Source: Planococcaceae bacterium UBA3378 (GTDB lineage Bacteria; Bacillota; Bacilli; Bacillales_A; Planococcaceae). From it: DNA of 20,493 nt. Below, in pieces: positions 8,371 through 15,058 of the stretch. The notes below the pieces were generated by a model that saw only the letters and a list, made by a program, of their open reading frames with translations, searched no databases and was not told the origin of the DNA. The stretch lies in the NCBI GenBank assembly GCA_002359075.1, contig DEQA01000059.1, forward strand, positions 1 to 20,493, written 5' to 3'. Both the position numbers and the translations under genes were made by a program. Each line of letters starts with the position of its first letter. Positions within the stretch are counted from its first letter, which is position 1.

Positions 8371-10038
8371 TTAATATTCCATAATAATTGGGATGATCAT
8401 TGGGCGGCGTTTCGTTTTTTGGAATAAGTAAGTATTAAGCTCGTCACGTATCTCTTGTTTAATGTTTGTCCATTCAAACGTGTCTTTATTTACATACTTT
8501 TCAATAACGGTACGCGCGATATCTGCTGCCTCAACCATCAGCTCTTCGGATTCTCTTACATAAACGAACCCGCGGGATAAAATTTCCGGTCCCGAAGCAA
8601 TTCTTTTTTGTGCACGGTTTAATGTTACCACCACTATAAAAATACCATCTTGGGATAACAGTTTCCGGTCACGGAGTACAATATTTCCAACATCTCCAAC
8701 GCCAATGCCGTCGATCAGGACATTTCCAGCTTGTACCCGGCCGCTCATGCGCATTTTTCCATTTTTATATTCTACAATATCCCCTTTATCAGCGATGAAA
8801 ATCTGGGATTTATGCATACCGATCGATTGGGCTAACTTCGAGTGGGCAATCAGCATGCGGTACTCTCCCTGAATCGGAACAAAATATTTAGGCCGCATTA
8901 AATTCAGCATAAGCTTCAGGTCTTCCTGGCTGCCATGACCTGATACATGCACTTTTTTATCTGCTGATAACACACGTGCCCCCGCTTTTGCGATTTGGTT
9001 CATCGTGTTGTACATTTGTACTTCCAGCCCTGGGGATGGTGTAAATGTAATAAGCACTGTATCCGTACTTTTCATTTTAATATCACGGTGGTGTTTACGA
9101 ATAATTTTATCTAATGCATCAAGCGGCTCACCTTGGTTGCCTGTTGCAAGAATGACAATTTCATCATCCTCGTATTTATGGATGTCGCTTACCGGAATGA
9201 ATGTATCTTCTTCAATTTCCAAATAGCCCAGCTTCAATCCAAGATCTACTACCTTCTCCAGCGATTTACCGACTACCGCTACTTTACGATATGATGCCTG
9301 TGCCTGTGTAAATACCTGCTGAATACGGATAAAGTTTGACGCATATACAGCTACCAAAATACGTCCCGGTGCTGCGTGGAATGTTTTGGCCAGGCGCTCA
9401 GCAATTACTGTTTCGCTCGTTGTATAGCCAGGACGCTCCGCCTCTGTCGATTCAGAAAGCAGGATGAATACGCCTTCTTCTCCAAGCTGTGCCATTTTCG
9501 CCAAATCCGGACGGAATTTTCCTTGAGCAGATTGGTCGAACTTAAATTCACCAGTATGCACAATAGCTCCTTCAGATGTGTGGAATACCACTCCCAGCGA
9601 ATCTGGAATCGAGTGCGTTGTATGGAAGAATGTCACATAAGTCGTACGGAAATTCATACGGCTTTTGTTCGTTACTTCAAAAAACTTCACCTGATGCGGC
9701 GCAGGAAGTTCCTTTAAATGCTCTTTTGCTAAGGCAATCGTTAATTTTGAACCATACACCGGTGCCTTAATTTTTTGCAAAACATAGGCAATCGAGCCAA
9801 TTGCGTCCTCGTGACCATGAGTCAGGAAAATCCCTTTGACACGCTCTTTATTTTCTTCTAAATACGTAATATCCGGAATGACGATATCAATGCCCAGCAT
9901 TTCATTCTCCGGGAACATTAACCCGCTGTCTACGACAAATATCTCTTCATCGATTTCTACTACGTACATGGCTTTGCCGACTTCTCCCACTCCTCCAAGC
10001 GGGATAATGCGGATTACTTCATTTTTCGTTTTATTCAC
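8371..10038 (-). CDS. rnjB: Ribonuclease J2 (beta-CASP metallo-beta-lactamase fold)
   Basis: This 555-residue protein has the RNase J length and full layout: beta-lactamase core, beta-CASP insert, GSQEDLKLMLNL region and a C-terminal domain. RNase J proteins act in 5'-3' decay and processing of mRNA and rRNA, usually as J1/J2 complexes. Metal-binding motif II reads HGHEDA: His74, His76 and Asp78 are present but Ala79 replaces histidine. Motif III has Glu164 (HTGEF) where RNase J1 has Asp, and Gln390 (PIQGEY) replaces the J1 histidine. His142, His364 and His368 remain. Numbering matches B. subtilis J1 without gaps. The pattern, with dapA as neighbour, marks J2 (YmfA), expected to be a weak nuclease that supports J1. 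The GTG start has GGAGG seven bases upstream. Confidence 0.93.
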   Translation of the reverse strand: MNKTKNEVIRIIPLGGVGEVGKAMYVVEIDEEIFVVDSGLMFPENEMLGIDIVIPDITYLEENKERVKGIFLTHGHEDAIGSIAYVLQKIKAPVYGSKLTIALAKEHLKELPAPHQVKFFEVTNKSRMNFRTTYVTFFHTTHSIPDSLGVVFHTSEGAIVHTGEFKFDQSAQGKFRPDLAKMAQLGEEGVFILLSESTEAERPGYTTSETVIAERLAKTFHAAPGRILVAVYASNFIRIQQVFTQAQASYRKVAVVGKSLEKVVDLGLKLGYLEIEEDTFIPVSDIHKYEDDEIVILATGNQGEPLDALDKIIRKHHRDIKMKSTDTVLITFTPSPGLEVQMYNTMNQIAKAGARVLSADKKVHVSGHGSQEDLKLMLNLMRPKYFVPIQGEYRMLIAHSKLAQSIGMHKSQIFIADKGDIVEYKNGKMRMSGRVQAGNVLIDGIGVGDVGNIVLRDRKLLSQDGIFIVVVTLNRAQKRIASGPEILSRGFVYVRESEELMVEAADIARTVIEKYVNKDTFEWTNIKQEIRDELNTYLFQKTKRRPMIIPIIMEY

Positions 10039-10285
10039 TTTGTTTCCTCCTATATAAAAGGCATTTTTCGCATACGTACACCTATAGCACGGAGGGAAGG
10101 CAAAGGCAAATTTTCATTTTCACAAGCTATTTTCCGTCTCTATGATTCTTTTCATACAGTGCTTCTAGCTTTCTTTTCCCTTACAAACCCGCTAATAGAT
10201 AGCGCAAATGCCTAGACATTACTTAACCTACTAATTCAATATTTTCTTTAAAAAAATTATCCCGAACAGCAACCACTTAAAACTC

Positions 10286-10314
10286 ATTATACGTGGACTT
10301 TCTCATAAGCACAA
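10286..10314 (-). promoter_or_regulatory. Sigma-A-type promoter of rnjB
   Basis: Minus strand TTGTGC (10309-10314), a 17-base spacer and a perfect TATAAT (10286-10291). Transcription should start near 10279, leaving roughly 240 untranslated bases before the rnjB GTG. Confidence 0.7.
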
Positions 10315-10400
10315 ATCAAAAATACACGTTCTCTATTATGAAGGCACGAAAAAAGACGCTAAAAGGAATACAGAACATATAGAAGATCAATAATTGCTTT

Positions 10401-10476
10401 TTGCCGCAGCCTTTTACGGGTACCTGTTTTCTGTTCAGGCGGAGCCTTTCCTCTCTGTTGCCCTCTTACTCGACAG
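10401..10476 (-). ncRNA. Candidate structured RNA or intergenic repeat, unrecognised
   Basis: This GC-rich island sits in otherwise AT-rich sequence. On the minus strand it contains short self-complementary elements: CTGT with ACAG, GGC-TCC-GCC, CCTG with CAGG around AACAGAAAA, and GGTACC. A possible promoter (TTGCTT at 10502-10507, 16 bases, TAATAA at 10480-10485) would start transcription at its edge. It matches none of the riboswitch classes I compared from memory (lysine, T-box, glycine, purine, SAM, c-di-GMP, c-di-AMP, magnesium, ZTP). I see no clear terminator hairpin beyond it, only a T run at 10349-10354. It could instead be a dispersed intergenic repeat or a decayed reading frame. 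Strand is a guess. Confidence 0.3.
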
Positions 10477-10554
10477 ATTTTATTATGTATGAGAACAAAA
10501 GAAGCAAGGTTCAGCTATTTTTATACCTCAATACATTTATAGGTTCCTATCTGT

Positions 10555-10587
10555 AAAAAAGAAAAACCAGCGTAATTACGCTGGTTT
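10555..10587 (-). terminator. Terminator of the asd-dapA unit
   Basis: AAACCAGCGTAA (10564-10575) is followed at once by its exact complement (10576-10587), a 24-base perfect palindrome. On the minus strand it leads into a long T-rich tail (TTTTTCTTTTTT, complement of 10555-10566). It lies about 50 bases after the dapA stop. Confidence 0.88.
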
Positions 10588-10638
10588 CTTTCCTTAAATG
10601 GTAGATTGTGTGTTACTTCGTATGGATTTAGTGAATCG

Positions 10639-11553
10639 TTATTGTTGAATGGCCAGCTCGCGGAAGCCTTTTGCTTTTTCCTGATACGTATCCCAAATGC
10701 TGTCAAACGCTGCTTTCTCCTCAGGCAGCATCTCCATCATCGGCATGCGCACATCTAATGTATCAAAGCCAAGCTTCGTCATCGCATACTTGATTGGTGA
10801 CGGATTTGGCTGCGCAAACAATGCACGGACAAGCGGCAGCAGTGCCCGATGGATTTTTGCTGCTAATGTATGATTACCTTGTTCGAAAGCCTTAATCATC
10901 AGCTGCATATCATTTCCGACTACATGTGATGCTACAGAAATGACGCCGGCTCCTCCAATAGCAAGTAATGGTAGCGTTAAACCATCATCTCCAGAGTAAA
11001 CTAGGAAGTCTTTATCAACATTTTCAATAATGTCACCCATCTGATCGAGATTGCCGCTTGCCTCTTTAATACATGTAATATTCGGAACATCCTTGCTTAT
11101 GGCAATAGTCGTTTCCGCCATAATATTTGCCCCTGTACGACCCGGTACATTATAAAGCATGACAGGCAGGGAAGTTTCCTTTGCAATCGTTTCAAAGTGG
11201 GCATACATCCCGCGCTGGTTTGGTTTGTTATAATACGGTGTTACAAGCATAATACCGTCTGCACCGTTCTTCTCGGCATTGTGCGTCATCATGATGGAAT
11301 AGGCTGTTTCATTATCCCCTGTTCCGGCAATGACCGGAATCCGTCCAGCTACCTTCTCCACTGTAAAGCGGACAACCTCAATTTTTTCTTCTGTTGACAT
11401 AGTTGGATTTTCAGAAGTTGTACCGCATGCAATAATAGAATCTGTTCCATTATCGACCAAATGATTGATAATGCGTTCCAGCTCTGGATAGTTAATTGTT
11501 CCATCTTTTTTAAACGGCGTAATCATTGCCGTTCCAATACGACCTAAATTCAC
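10639..11553 (-). CDS. dapA: 4-hydroxy-tetrahydrodipicolinate synthase
   Basis: This 304-residue cytoplasmic TIM-barrel enzyme joins pyruvate and aspartate semialdehyde, the first committed step to diaminopimelate, lysine and dipicolinate. The Schiff-base lysine is Lys163 in ITCIKEASG, Tyr134 lies in LYNVPGRTG, and GTTSENPT near residue 44 lines the active site. I chose the GTG at 11553: AAGGGG lies eight bases upstream, and the protein then begins MNLGRIGTAMITPF like its relatives. An in-frame ATG at 11586 would add 11 unrelated residues and overlap asd. The gene follows asd by 13 bases and is surely co-transcribed with it. In B. subtilis dapG lies between the two; it is missing here. A strong terminator follows. 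Confidence 0.94.
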   Translation of the reverse strand: MNLGRIGTAMITPFKKDGTINYPELERIINHLVDNGTDSIIACGTTSENPTMSTEEKIEVVRFTVEKVAGRIPVIAGTGDNETAYSIMMTHNAEKNGADGIMLVTPYYNKPNQRGMYAHFETIAKETSLPVMLYNVPGRTGANIMAETTIAISKDVPNITCIKEASGNLDQMGDIIENVDKDFLVYSGDDGLTLPLLAIGGAGVISVASHVVGNDMQLMIKAFEQGNHTLAAKIHRALLPLVRALFAQPNPSPIKYAMTKLGFDTLDVRMPMMEMLPEEKAAFDSIWDTYQEKAKGFRELAIQQ

Positions 11554-11566
11554 ACTCCGCACCCCT

Positions 11567-12607
11567 TTATAATAAGTTATCCTCAATCATCGCTTCAGCT
11601 ATTTGAATCGAGTTTAGTGCCGCTCCTTTTAGCAAGTTGTCAGCTACAATCCACATATGGAAGCCCTTCGGATTATCTAAATCACGGCGGATACGGCCTA
11701 CAAATGTCGGTTCTTCACCTTCAGCATAAATCGGCATCGGATATTCCTGCGCTGTTATATCATCTTGAAGAACGATGCCTGGTGCCTCTTTAAGGGCTGT
11801 GAAAATTTCTTCTACAGCTGCTTCCTTTTCAAGTTCAATGTAGACGGATTCAGAATGTCCTGAAACGACAGGAACCCGTACACAAGTTGCTGCAACATGA
11901 AGATCTGGAAGCTCCATAATTTTCTTCGTTTCATTGATCATTTTCATTTCTTCAAATGTATAGCCGTTGTCTGTAAATTTATCGATTTGCGGGATGACGT
12001 TACGGGCAATCGGATAATGCTTTTTATCTGATTTTACAGGAAGAACGTTTGCTTCTACATTCTTTCCTTTTTCCCACTCGGCAGATTGTGTCTTTAATTC
12101 TTCGATTGCAGCAATACCGGAACCTGAAACTGCCTGATATGTAGATACTATAACTTTTGTTAAGCCGAATTTCTCACGGATTGGTTGGAGTGCTGCTACC
12201 ATTTGGATTGTGGAACAGTTCGGGTTCGCGATAATGCCTTTTGGAATTGTTTTTAACGCATGACGATTTACCTCTGGTACAACAAGCGGAACTTCTGGAT
12301 CCATACGGAAGTGACTTGTATTATCAATAACAACCGCTCCCCGCTTTGCTGCTTCCGGCGCAAGAGCAGCGGATACTGATCCTCCAGCAGAGAAGAGAGC
12401 AATATCTACACCTTCAAAGCTTTCTGGTGTAGCTTCTTCAATTGTATATGTGTGGCCATTAAACTCGACCGGCTTGCCAGCTGAACGTGCCGATGCTAGA
12501 AATTTAATAGATTTGATGGGGAAGTCACGTTTGATTAAATGTTCCATCATTTTTGAGCCGACTGCGCCAGTTGCGCCGACGACAGCGACATTAAAGTGGT
12601 TTGTCAT
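11567..12607 (-). CDS. asd: Aspartate-semialdehyde dehydrogenase
   Basis: This 346-residue NADPH-dependent enzyme reduces aspartyl phosphate to aspartate semialdehyde, the branch point of lysine/diaminopimelate, threonine and methionine synthesis. The N-terminal Rossmann motif VVGATGAVG lies at residues 9-17. The catalytic cysteine is Cys131 in NPNCST, and GRIRRDL plus the histidine of VVSGHSESV belong to the substrate site. Length is normal. The ATG at 12607 has an AGGAGA ribosome binding site. An extended -10 promoter (12651-12659) lies just upstream, so it can be expressed in growing cells apart from the sporulation genes before it. Its product feeds DapA directly downstream. Confidence 0.95.
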   Translation of the reverse strand: MTNHFNVAVVGATGAVGSKMMEHLIKRDFPIKSIKFLASARSAGKPVEFNGHTYTIEEATPESFEGVDIALFSAGGSVSAALAPEAAKRGAVVIDNTSHFRMDPEVPLVVPEVNRHALKTIPKGIIANPNCSTIQMVAALQPIREKFGLTKVIVSTYQAVSGSGIAAIEELKTQSAEWEKGKNVEANVLPVKSDKKHYPIARNVIPQIDKFTDNGYTFEEMKMINETKKIMELPDLHVAATCVRVPVVSGHSESVYIELEKEAAVEEIFTALKEAPGIVLQDDITAQEYPMPIYAEGEEPTFVGRIRRDLDNPKGFHMWIVADNLLKGAALNSIQIAEAMIEDNLL

Positions 12608-12650
12608 TGTCTCATCTCTCCTAAAAAAAACTAGTTACATAATGTTGCAT

Positions 12651-12659
12651 ATTGTACCA
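12651..12659 (-). promoter_or_regulatory. Extended -10 promoter of asd-dapA
   Basis: Minus strand TGG followed by TACAAT (12651-12656) has the TG-N extension. No good -35 box lies 17 bases upstream. The predicted start near 12644 leaves a leader of about 37 bases. It would separate vegetative asd-dapA expression from the sporulation-only genes upstream. Confidence 0.45.
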
Positions 12660-12690
12660 CAAATTATGAAAGTTGTGTACGATTTTTCGA

Positions 12691-13281
12691 CTATTTCAAA
12701 AATTGTATAAAAATTGGCTGGTATTGTTTTTTATAAGTAATGGCATGATGGACAGTCTCAACCATTTTATTGAAATCGGCAATCATGGAAGTCGGTTTGT
12801 TAATTGGGTCATCCTGGCCAAACGGTATAAAATATACATTCTTTGCATTTAAAAGTTTCATGATGTTCATGCCGTTTAATCCAAGCGCATCATTTGTAGA
12901 AATACCGAGAACGACTGGACTTCCGTTACGCAATGTTGCTTTTGCCGCCATGAGTACCGGTGAATCCGTTGCGGCATTGGCGAACTTACTAATGGAATTC
13001 CCTGTCATAGGGGCGATAATCATGCAATCCAGTGGCTTGCTCGGCCCAAGCGGCTCAGCCTCCGCCATCGAGGAAATGACCTTTTCACCTGCAAGGTTTT
13101 CAATTTTTTCAATCCATTCTGCTCCCGTACCAAAACGTGTTGCTGCATGCAACACGGATGGCGTAACAATCGGGACGACGACTGCTCCCGCATCTGTTAA
13201 GTTTTTGATTTTCGGGATGACATCTTCATAGGTGCAGTGGGAGGCAGTGATGCCTAACCCAATCCGTTTTCCCTCTAACAT
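12691..13281 (-). CDS. spoVFB: Dipicolinate synthase subunit B
   Basis: This 196-residue flavoprotein-like subunit works with SpoVFA in the mother cell to oxidise dihydrodipicolinate to dipicolinic acid, which the forespore takes up. The N-terminal GLGITASHCTYEDVIP is the characteristic opening of DpaB, and PLDCMIIAPMTGNSISKFANA matches the flavin-binding core of the PF02441 family. The start codon lies inside the end of spoVFA: the genes overlap by seven bases, and GGAGGGG provides the ribosome binding site. Length is near the usual 200. It stops 83 bases before asd, where a separate promoter lies. Confidence 0.94.
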   Translation of the reverse strand: MLEGKRIGLGITASHCTYEDVIPKIKNLTDAGAVVVPIVTPSVLHAATRFGTGAEWIEKIENLAGEKVISSMAEAEPLGPSKPLDCMIIAPMTGNSISKFANAATDSPVLMAAKATLRNGSPVVLGISTNDALGLNGMNIMKLLNAKNVYFIPFGQDDPINKPTSMIADFNKMVETVHHAITYKKQYQPIFIQFLK

Positions 13282-14039
13282 TCACACCCCTCCATAATTG
13301 AGTCATAAAGAAGATCGGCCGCATCTTCTGCAAAGTATTTCCCAGGCAATGCAAGTAACGGTGTATAATCCTGCCGCGTCACAAAATAACAGCAGCCCGG
13401 TGCCGAAGCAAGATCATAAATCGGCATTTTCATAACATCACTGAACGGCTGTGTCAGCCACTGAGCCGGTATCGTATTTATAAGTGCGGTCGCATCCTTA
13501 ATATATTCAGGCTGCAAACAAATCGTATCATATCCAAGAAGCTCGGCTTCGAGGCGTTGAGGGCGGGAGCGTACGGCAATCGTCACATCGGCATGCAAGC
13601 CGGTTAAAGCCTGTGCCAGTAATTTCGCAACCCGTCCGAAACCGGTAACAATAAAATGTTTCCCGCGCAGCGTCCATTCTTTTTGATACCAGTAAGAGAT
13701 GAAGCTCTCAGCAGTCAGTGCAGCATTTTTCCATATGAATGATTCATTTTCTAAATATTGAACGACTCTTTCATTTTTCAACATTGCCCGCCACTCGTCC
13801 GTCAATCTCCCCGCGTAAAATTTCACATGCTTTGTTCCAAGCAACAACGGGACATCGATTGCTAATGGCTGGATCGGCAAAACAATATGATCCGGGCCAA
13901 AATCCAGAACAGTTGCGTTTACCCCGGCATCCCAGGTTGTTGCATTTTTATAGAAGACAGTGCGATGCGGGGCTGAAATCATTTTCGCCAGCTCCTTCAT
14001 CCTTGCGTCTCCGCCAATTATTAACCACCGTTCTGTCAT
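13275..14039 (-). CDS. spoVFA: Dipicolinate synthase subunit A, short divergent form
   Basis: This 254-residue protein is the NAD(P)-binding subunit of dipicolinate synthase. It begins IIGGDARMKELAK, as DpaA proteins do. The dinucleotide motif VTGFGRVAK (residues 131-139) has Gly133 and Gly135, but Ala138 stands where the third glycine or a small residue is common. INTIPAQW and DLASAPG near residues 188-213 correspond to the INTIP and DLASRPGG motifs of B. subtilis, with Ala and Cys replacing Arg and the later glycines. It is about 40 residues shorter than B. subtilis SpoVFA (297). No frameshift is visible. Its ATG overlaps the TGA of ymxH (ATGA), and no good ribosome binding site precedes it, so translation is probably coupled. 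Confidence 0.87.
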   Translation of the reverse strand: MTERWLIIGGDARMKELAKMISAPHRTVFYKNATTWDAGVNATVLDFGPDHIVLPIQPLAIDVPLLLGTKHVKFYAGRLTDEWRAMLKNERVVQYLENESFIWKNAALTAESFISYWYQKEWTLRGKHFIVTGFGRVAKLLAQALTGLHADVTIAVRSRPQRLEAELLGYDTICLQPEYIKDATALINTIPAQWLTQPFSDVMKMPIYDLASAPGCCYFVTRQDYTPLLALPGKYFAEDAADLLYDSIMEGCEC

Positions 14040-14296
14040 AGCCGCTCATGCTTTTTTGTATGAATTTTTTGAAACAGAATGCGGTCCTCACCAATTAATA
14101 GAATTTCCTCCCACGGAATGAAACCATGTTCCTGCTTCTTTTTGAGAAACGGCAAACTAACTGCAGAGGCTAATTCAAAACCATGAATTTTCCCTGTTTT
14201 CACATCAAATAGGCATTCTGATTCCGATAAAAAGCCGTACCTCATCCCATTCTCCATTTCAATTAGTTCTTTTTCCGCAAGCTCAGATAATCGCAT
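14036..14296 (-). CDS. ymxH: YlmC/YmxH family sporulation protein (PRC-barrel)
   Basis: This small protein of 86 residues begins MRLSELAEKELIEM and continues with GMRYGFLSESECLFDVKTGKIHGFEL, the pattern of the PRC-barrel-like YlmC/YmxH family found beside dipicolinate genes. Its exact role is unknown; family members are linked to sporulation. GGAGG lies nine bases before this ATG and six before an adjacent ATG at 14299, so either could be used. A far upstream ATG at 14386 has no ribosome binding site and adds 30 unrelated residues. It heads the ymxH-spoVFA-spoVFB unit, about 25 bases from a sigma-K-like promoter. Confidence 0.85.
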   Translation of the reverse strand: MRLSELAEKELIEMENGMRYGFLSESECLFDVKTGKIHGFELASAVSLPFLKKKQEHGFIPWEEILLIGEDRILFQKIHTKKHERL

Positions 14297-14326
14297 CATT
14301 TCCCTCCTCCCAAGCGAGCTTACCAC

Positions 14327-14354
14327 TACTATATGCATGCAAATTCTCATTGTG
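14327..14354 (-). promoter_or_regulatory. Sigma-K-like promoter of ymxH-spoVFA-spoVFB
   Basis: Minus strand CATATAGTA (14327-14335) fits the sigma-K -10 form CATAnnnTA. CACA (14351-14354) upstream fits the short AC-centred -35, with 15 bases between the two boxes. Transcription would start about 20 bases before the ribosome binding site. Dipicolinate synthase is known to be made in the mother cell under sigma-K, so place and function agree. Confidence 0.5.
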
Positions 14355-14379
14355 TGACCGCAAGCATAATTCTTTTTGC

Positions 14380-14407
14380 TAGACATACATTACATTATCT
14401 GTATATT
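14380..14407 (+). promoter_or_regulatory. Promoter of the forward GntR-ABC operon
   Basis: TAGACA (14380-14385) and TATATT (14402-14407) are 16 bases apart. The predicted start falls inside the palindrome at 14408-14421. It is back to back with the sigma-K-like promoter of ymxH. Confidence 0.55.
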
Positions 14408-14421
14408 CTGTATATATACAG
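14408..14421. promoter_or_regulatory. Candidate operator for the YtrA/YhcF-type repressor
   Basis: CTGTATATATACAG is a perfect 14-base palindrome starting at the base after the -10 box and covering the predicted transcription start. A further half-site CTGTATA lies at 14399-14405. This is a textbook place for an autorepressor; the GntR gene begins 25 bases downstream. Confidence 0.55.
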
Positions 14422-14445
14422 TTATTTTTTCAGGGAGGGGACAGT

Positions 14446-14820
14446 TTGATCATCAAATTAAGCAATGCAAGTGATAAGCCGATCTATGAGCAAATCACCG
14501 AGCAGATGAAGCAGGCAATCCTGAGCGGTTCCCTTTTGCCTGGTGATGCACTACCTTCGATTCGTATGCTCGCAAAGGAATTAAAAATTAGTGTCATGAC
14601 AACAAAGCGTGCGTATTCCGATCTCGAACGGGACGGTTTTATTGAAACGGTGGCAGGCAAGGGAAGTTTTGTCGCAGAGCGCAATCAGGATTTTTTACGC
14701 GAGGAGCTGATCCGCCAAATTGAGGAGCATCTTGTCAAATCGATCCATCTTGCAAAAACAGCGAACATGGCAAAGGAAGAGCTGCTTGATCTTTTTACAT
14801 TATTATTGGAGGAGGAGTAA
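14446..14820 (+). CDS. GntR-family regulator, YtrA/YhcF subfamily
   Basis: This 124-residue repressor has an N-terminal winged helix (residues 10-75: PIYEQITEQMKQAI, LPSIRMLAKELKISVMTT) and only a short helical tail rather than a ligand domain, the mark of the YtrA subfamily. Such proteins repress the ABC exporter genes that follow them and often respond to cell-envelope antibiotics. The start is TTG, with GGGAGGGG about seven bases upstream. Its last codons supply the ribosome binding site for the broken ATPase gene (GGAGGAGGAG). The palindrome at 14408-14421 is its likely operator. It most resembles YhcF of B. subtilis. The inducing signal cannot be read from the sequence. Confidence 0.9.
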   Translation: MIIKLSNASDKPIYEQITEQMKQAILSGSLLPGDALPSIRMLAKELKISVMTTKRAYSDLERDGFIETVAGKGSFVAERNQDFLREELIRQIEEHLVKSIHLAKTANMAKEELLDLFTLLLEEE

Positions 14821-14822
14821 GG

Positions 14823-15033
14823 ATGACAGCCATTTCCGTTCGACATCTATATAAAACATTTCCTGCCTTTACTTTGAAGAATGTATCTTTTGATGTGCAA
14901 AAGGACACGATTTTCCATCACTCTGCCTTCTATACAGATATTGAAGTTACTAGCATATGGCACACCTTTTATTATGCTGCTGCCACTGTTACTTTCCTAT
15001 CTTCTCTCTATAAAGATTTATGCGAACAAGTAA
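14823..15033 (+). pseudogene. Deletion remnant: ABC ATPase start fused to permease tail
   Basis: The reading frame opens with 30 residues of a YhcG-like ABC ATPase (MTAISVRHLYKTF and LKNVSFDVQKDTI). It should then continue into the Walker A loop, but ATPase similarity stops at about 14912. From 14917 a different frame reads ITLPSIQILKLLAYGTPF and then a leucine-rich helix ending SIKIYANK and a stop at 15031-15033. This looks like the last 38 residues of an ABC-2 permease. The simplest reading is one internal deletion that removed most of an ATPase gene and most of the following permease gene. The continuous ORF 14823-15044 across the join encodes 73 residues, with no Walker motifs. It keeps a good ribosome binding site and may still be translated, but cannot be a working ATPase. 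The tail assignment rests on its look, not on an alignment. Confidence 0.75.
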
Positions 15034-15058
15034 TTTTAATTTGAAAGGATATGAGAGG

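Larger units (their letters stand above)
10039..10554. other. Gene-free stretch between rnjB and dapA
   Basis: About 515 bases without a believable gene. It holds a good minus-strand promoter for rnjB (10286-10314), a predicted leader of about 240 bases, and a GC-rich element (10401-10476) preceded by a second possible promoter. B. subtilis has rnjB close behind dapA, so this spacing is unusual. Short ORFs exist on both strands but lack ribosome binding sites. Confidence 0.7.

Noticed and set aside
10331..10384. Short plus-strand ORF of about 14 codons (MKARKKTLKG...)
   Set aside because: No ribosome binding site and too short to judge; more likely chance.
10451..10476. PyrR or glycine-riboswitch-like CAGAGAGG motif on the minus strand
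   Set aside because: Only the short motif matches; the rest of either RNA fold is missing and no pyrimidine or glycine gene follows.
10487..10558. Plus-strand ORF of about 23 codons starting MYENKRSK
   Set aside because: No ribosome binding site and it runs into the dapA terminator region.
10521..10706. 61-residue minus-strand ORF overlapping the dapA end
   Set aside because: It runs through the dapA terminator in another frame and has no family features or ribosome binding site.
11554..11586. Longer dapA starting at ATG 11586
   Set aside because: It overlaps asd, lacks a well-placed ribosome binding site and adds residues unlike family members; the GTG at 11553 is better.
14297..14386. 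Longer ymxH starting at ATG 14386
   Set aside because: No ribosome binding site there; GGAGG lies correctly before 14296/14299, and the sigma-K-like promoter would fall inside the coding part.
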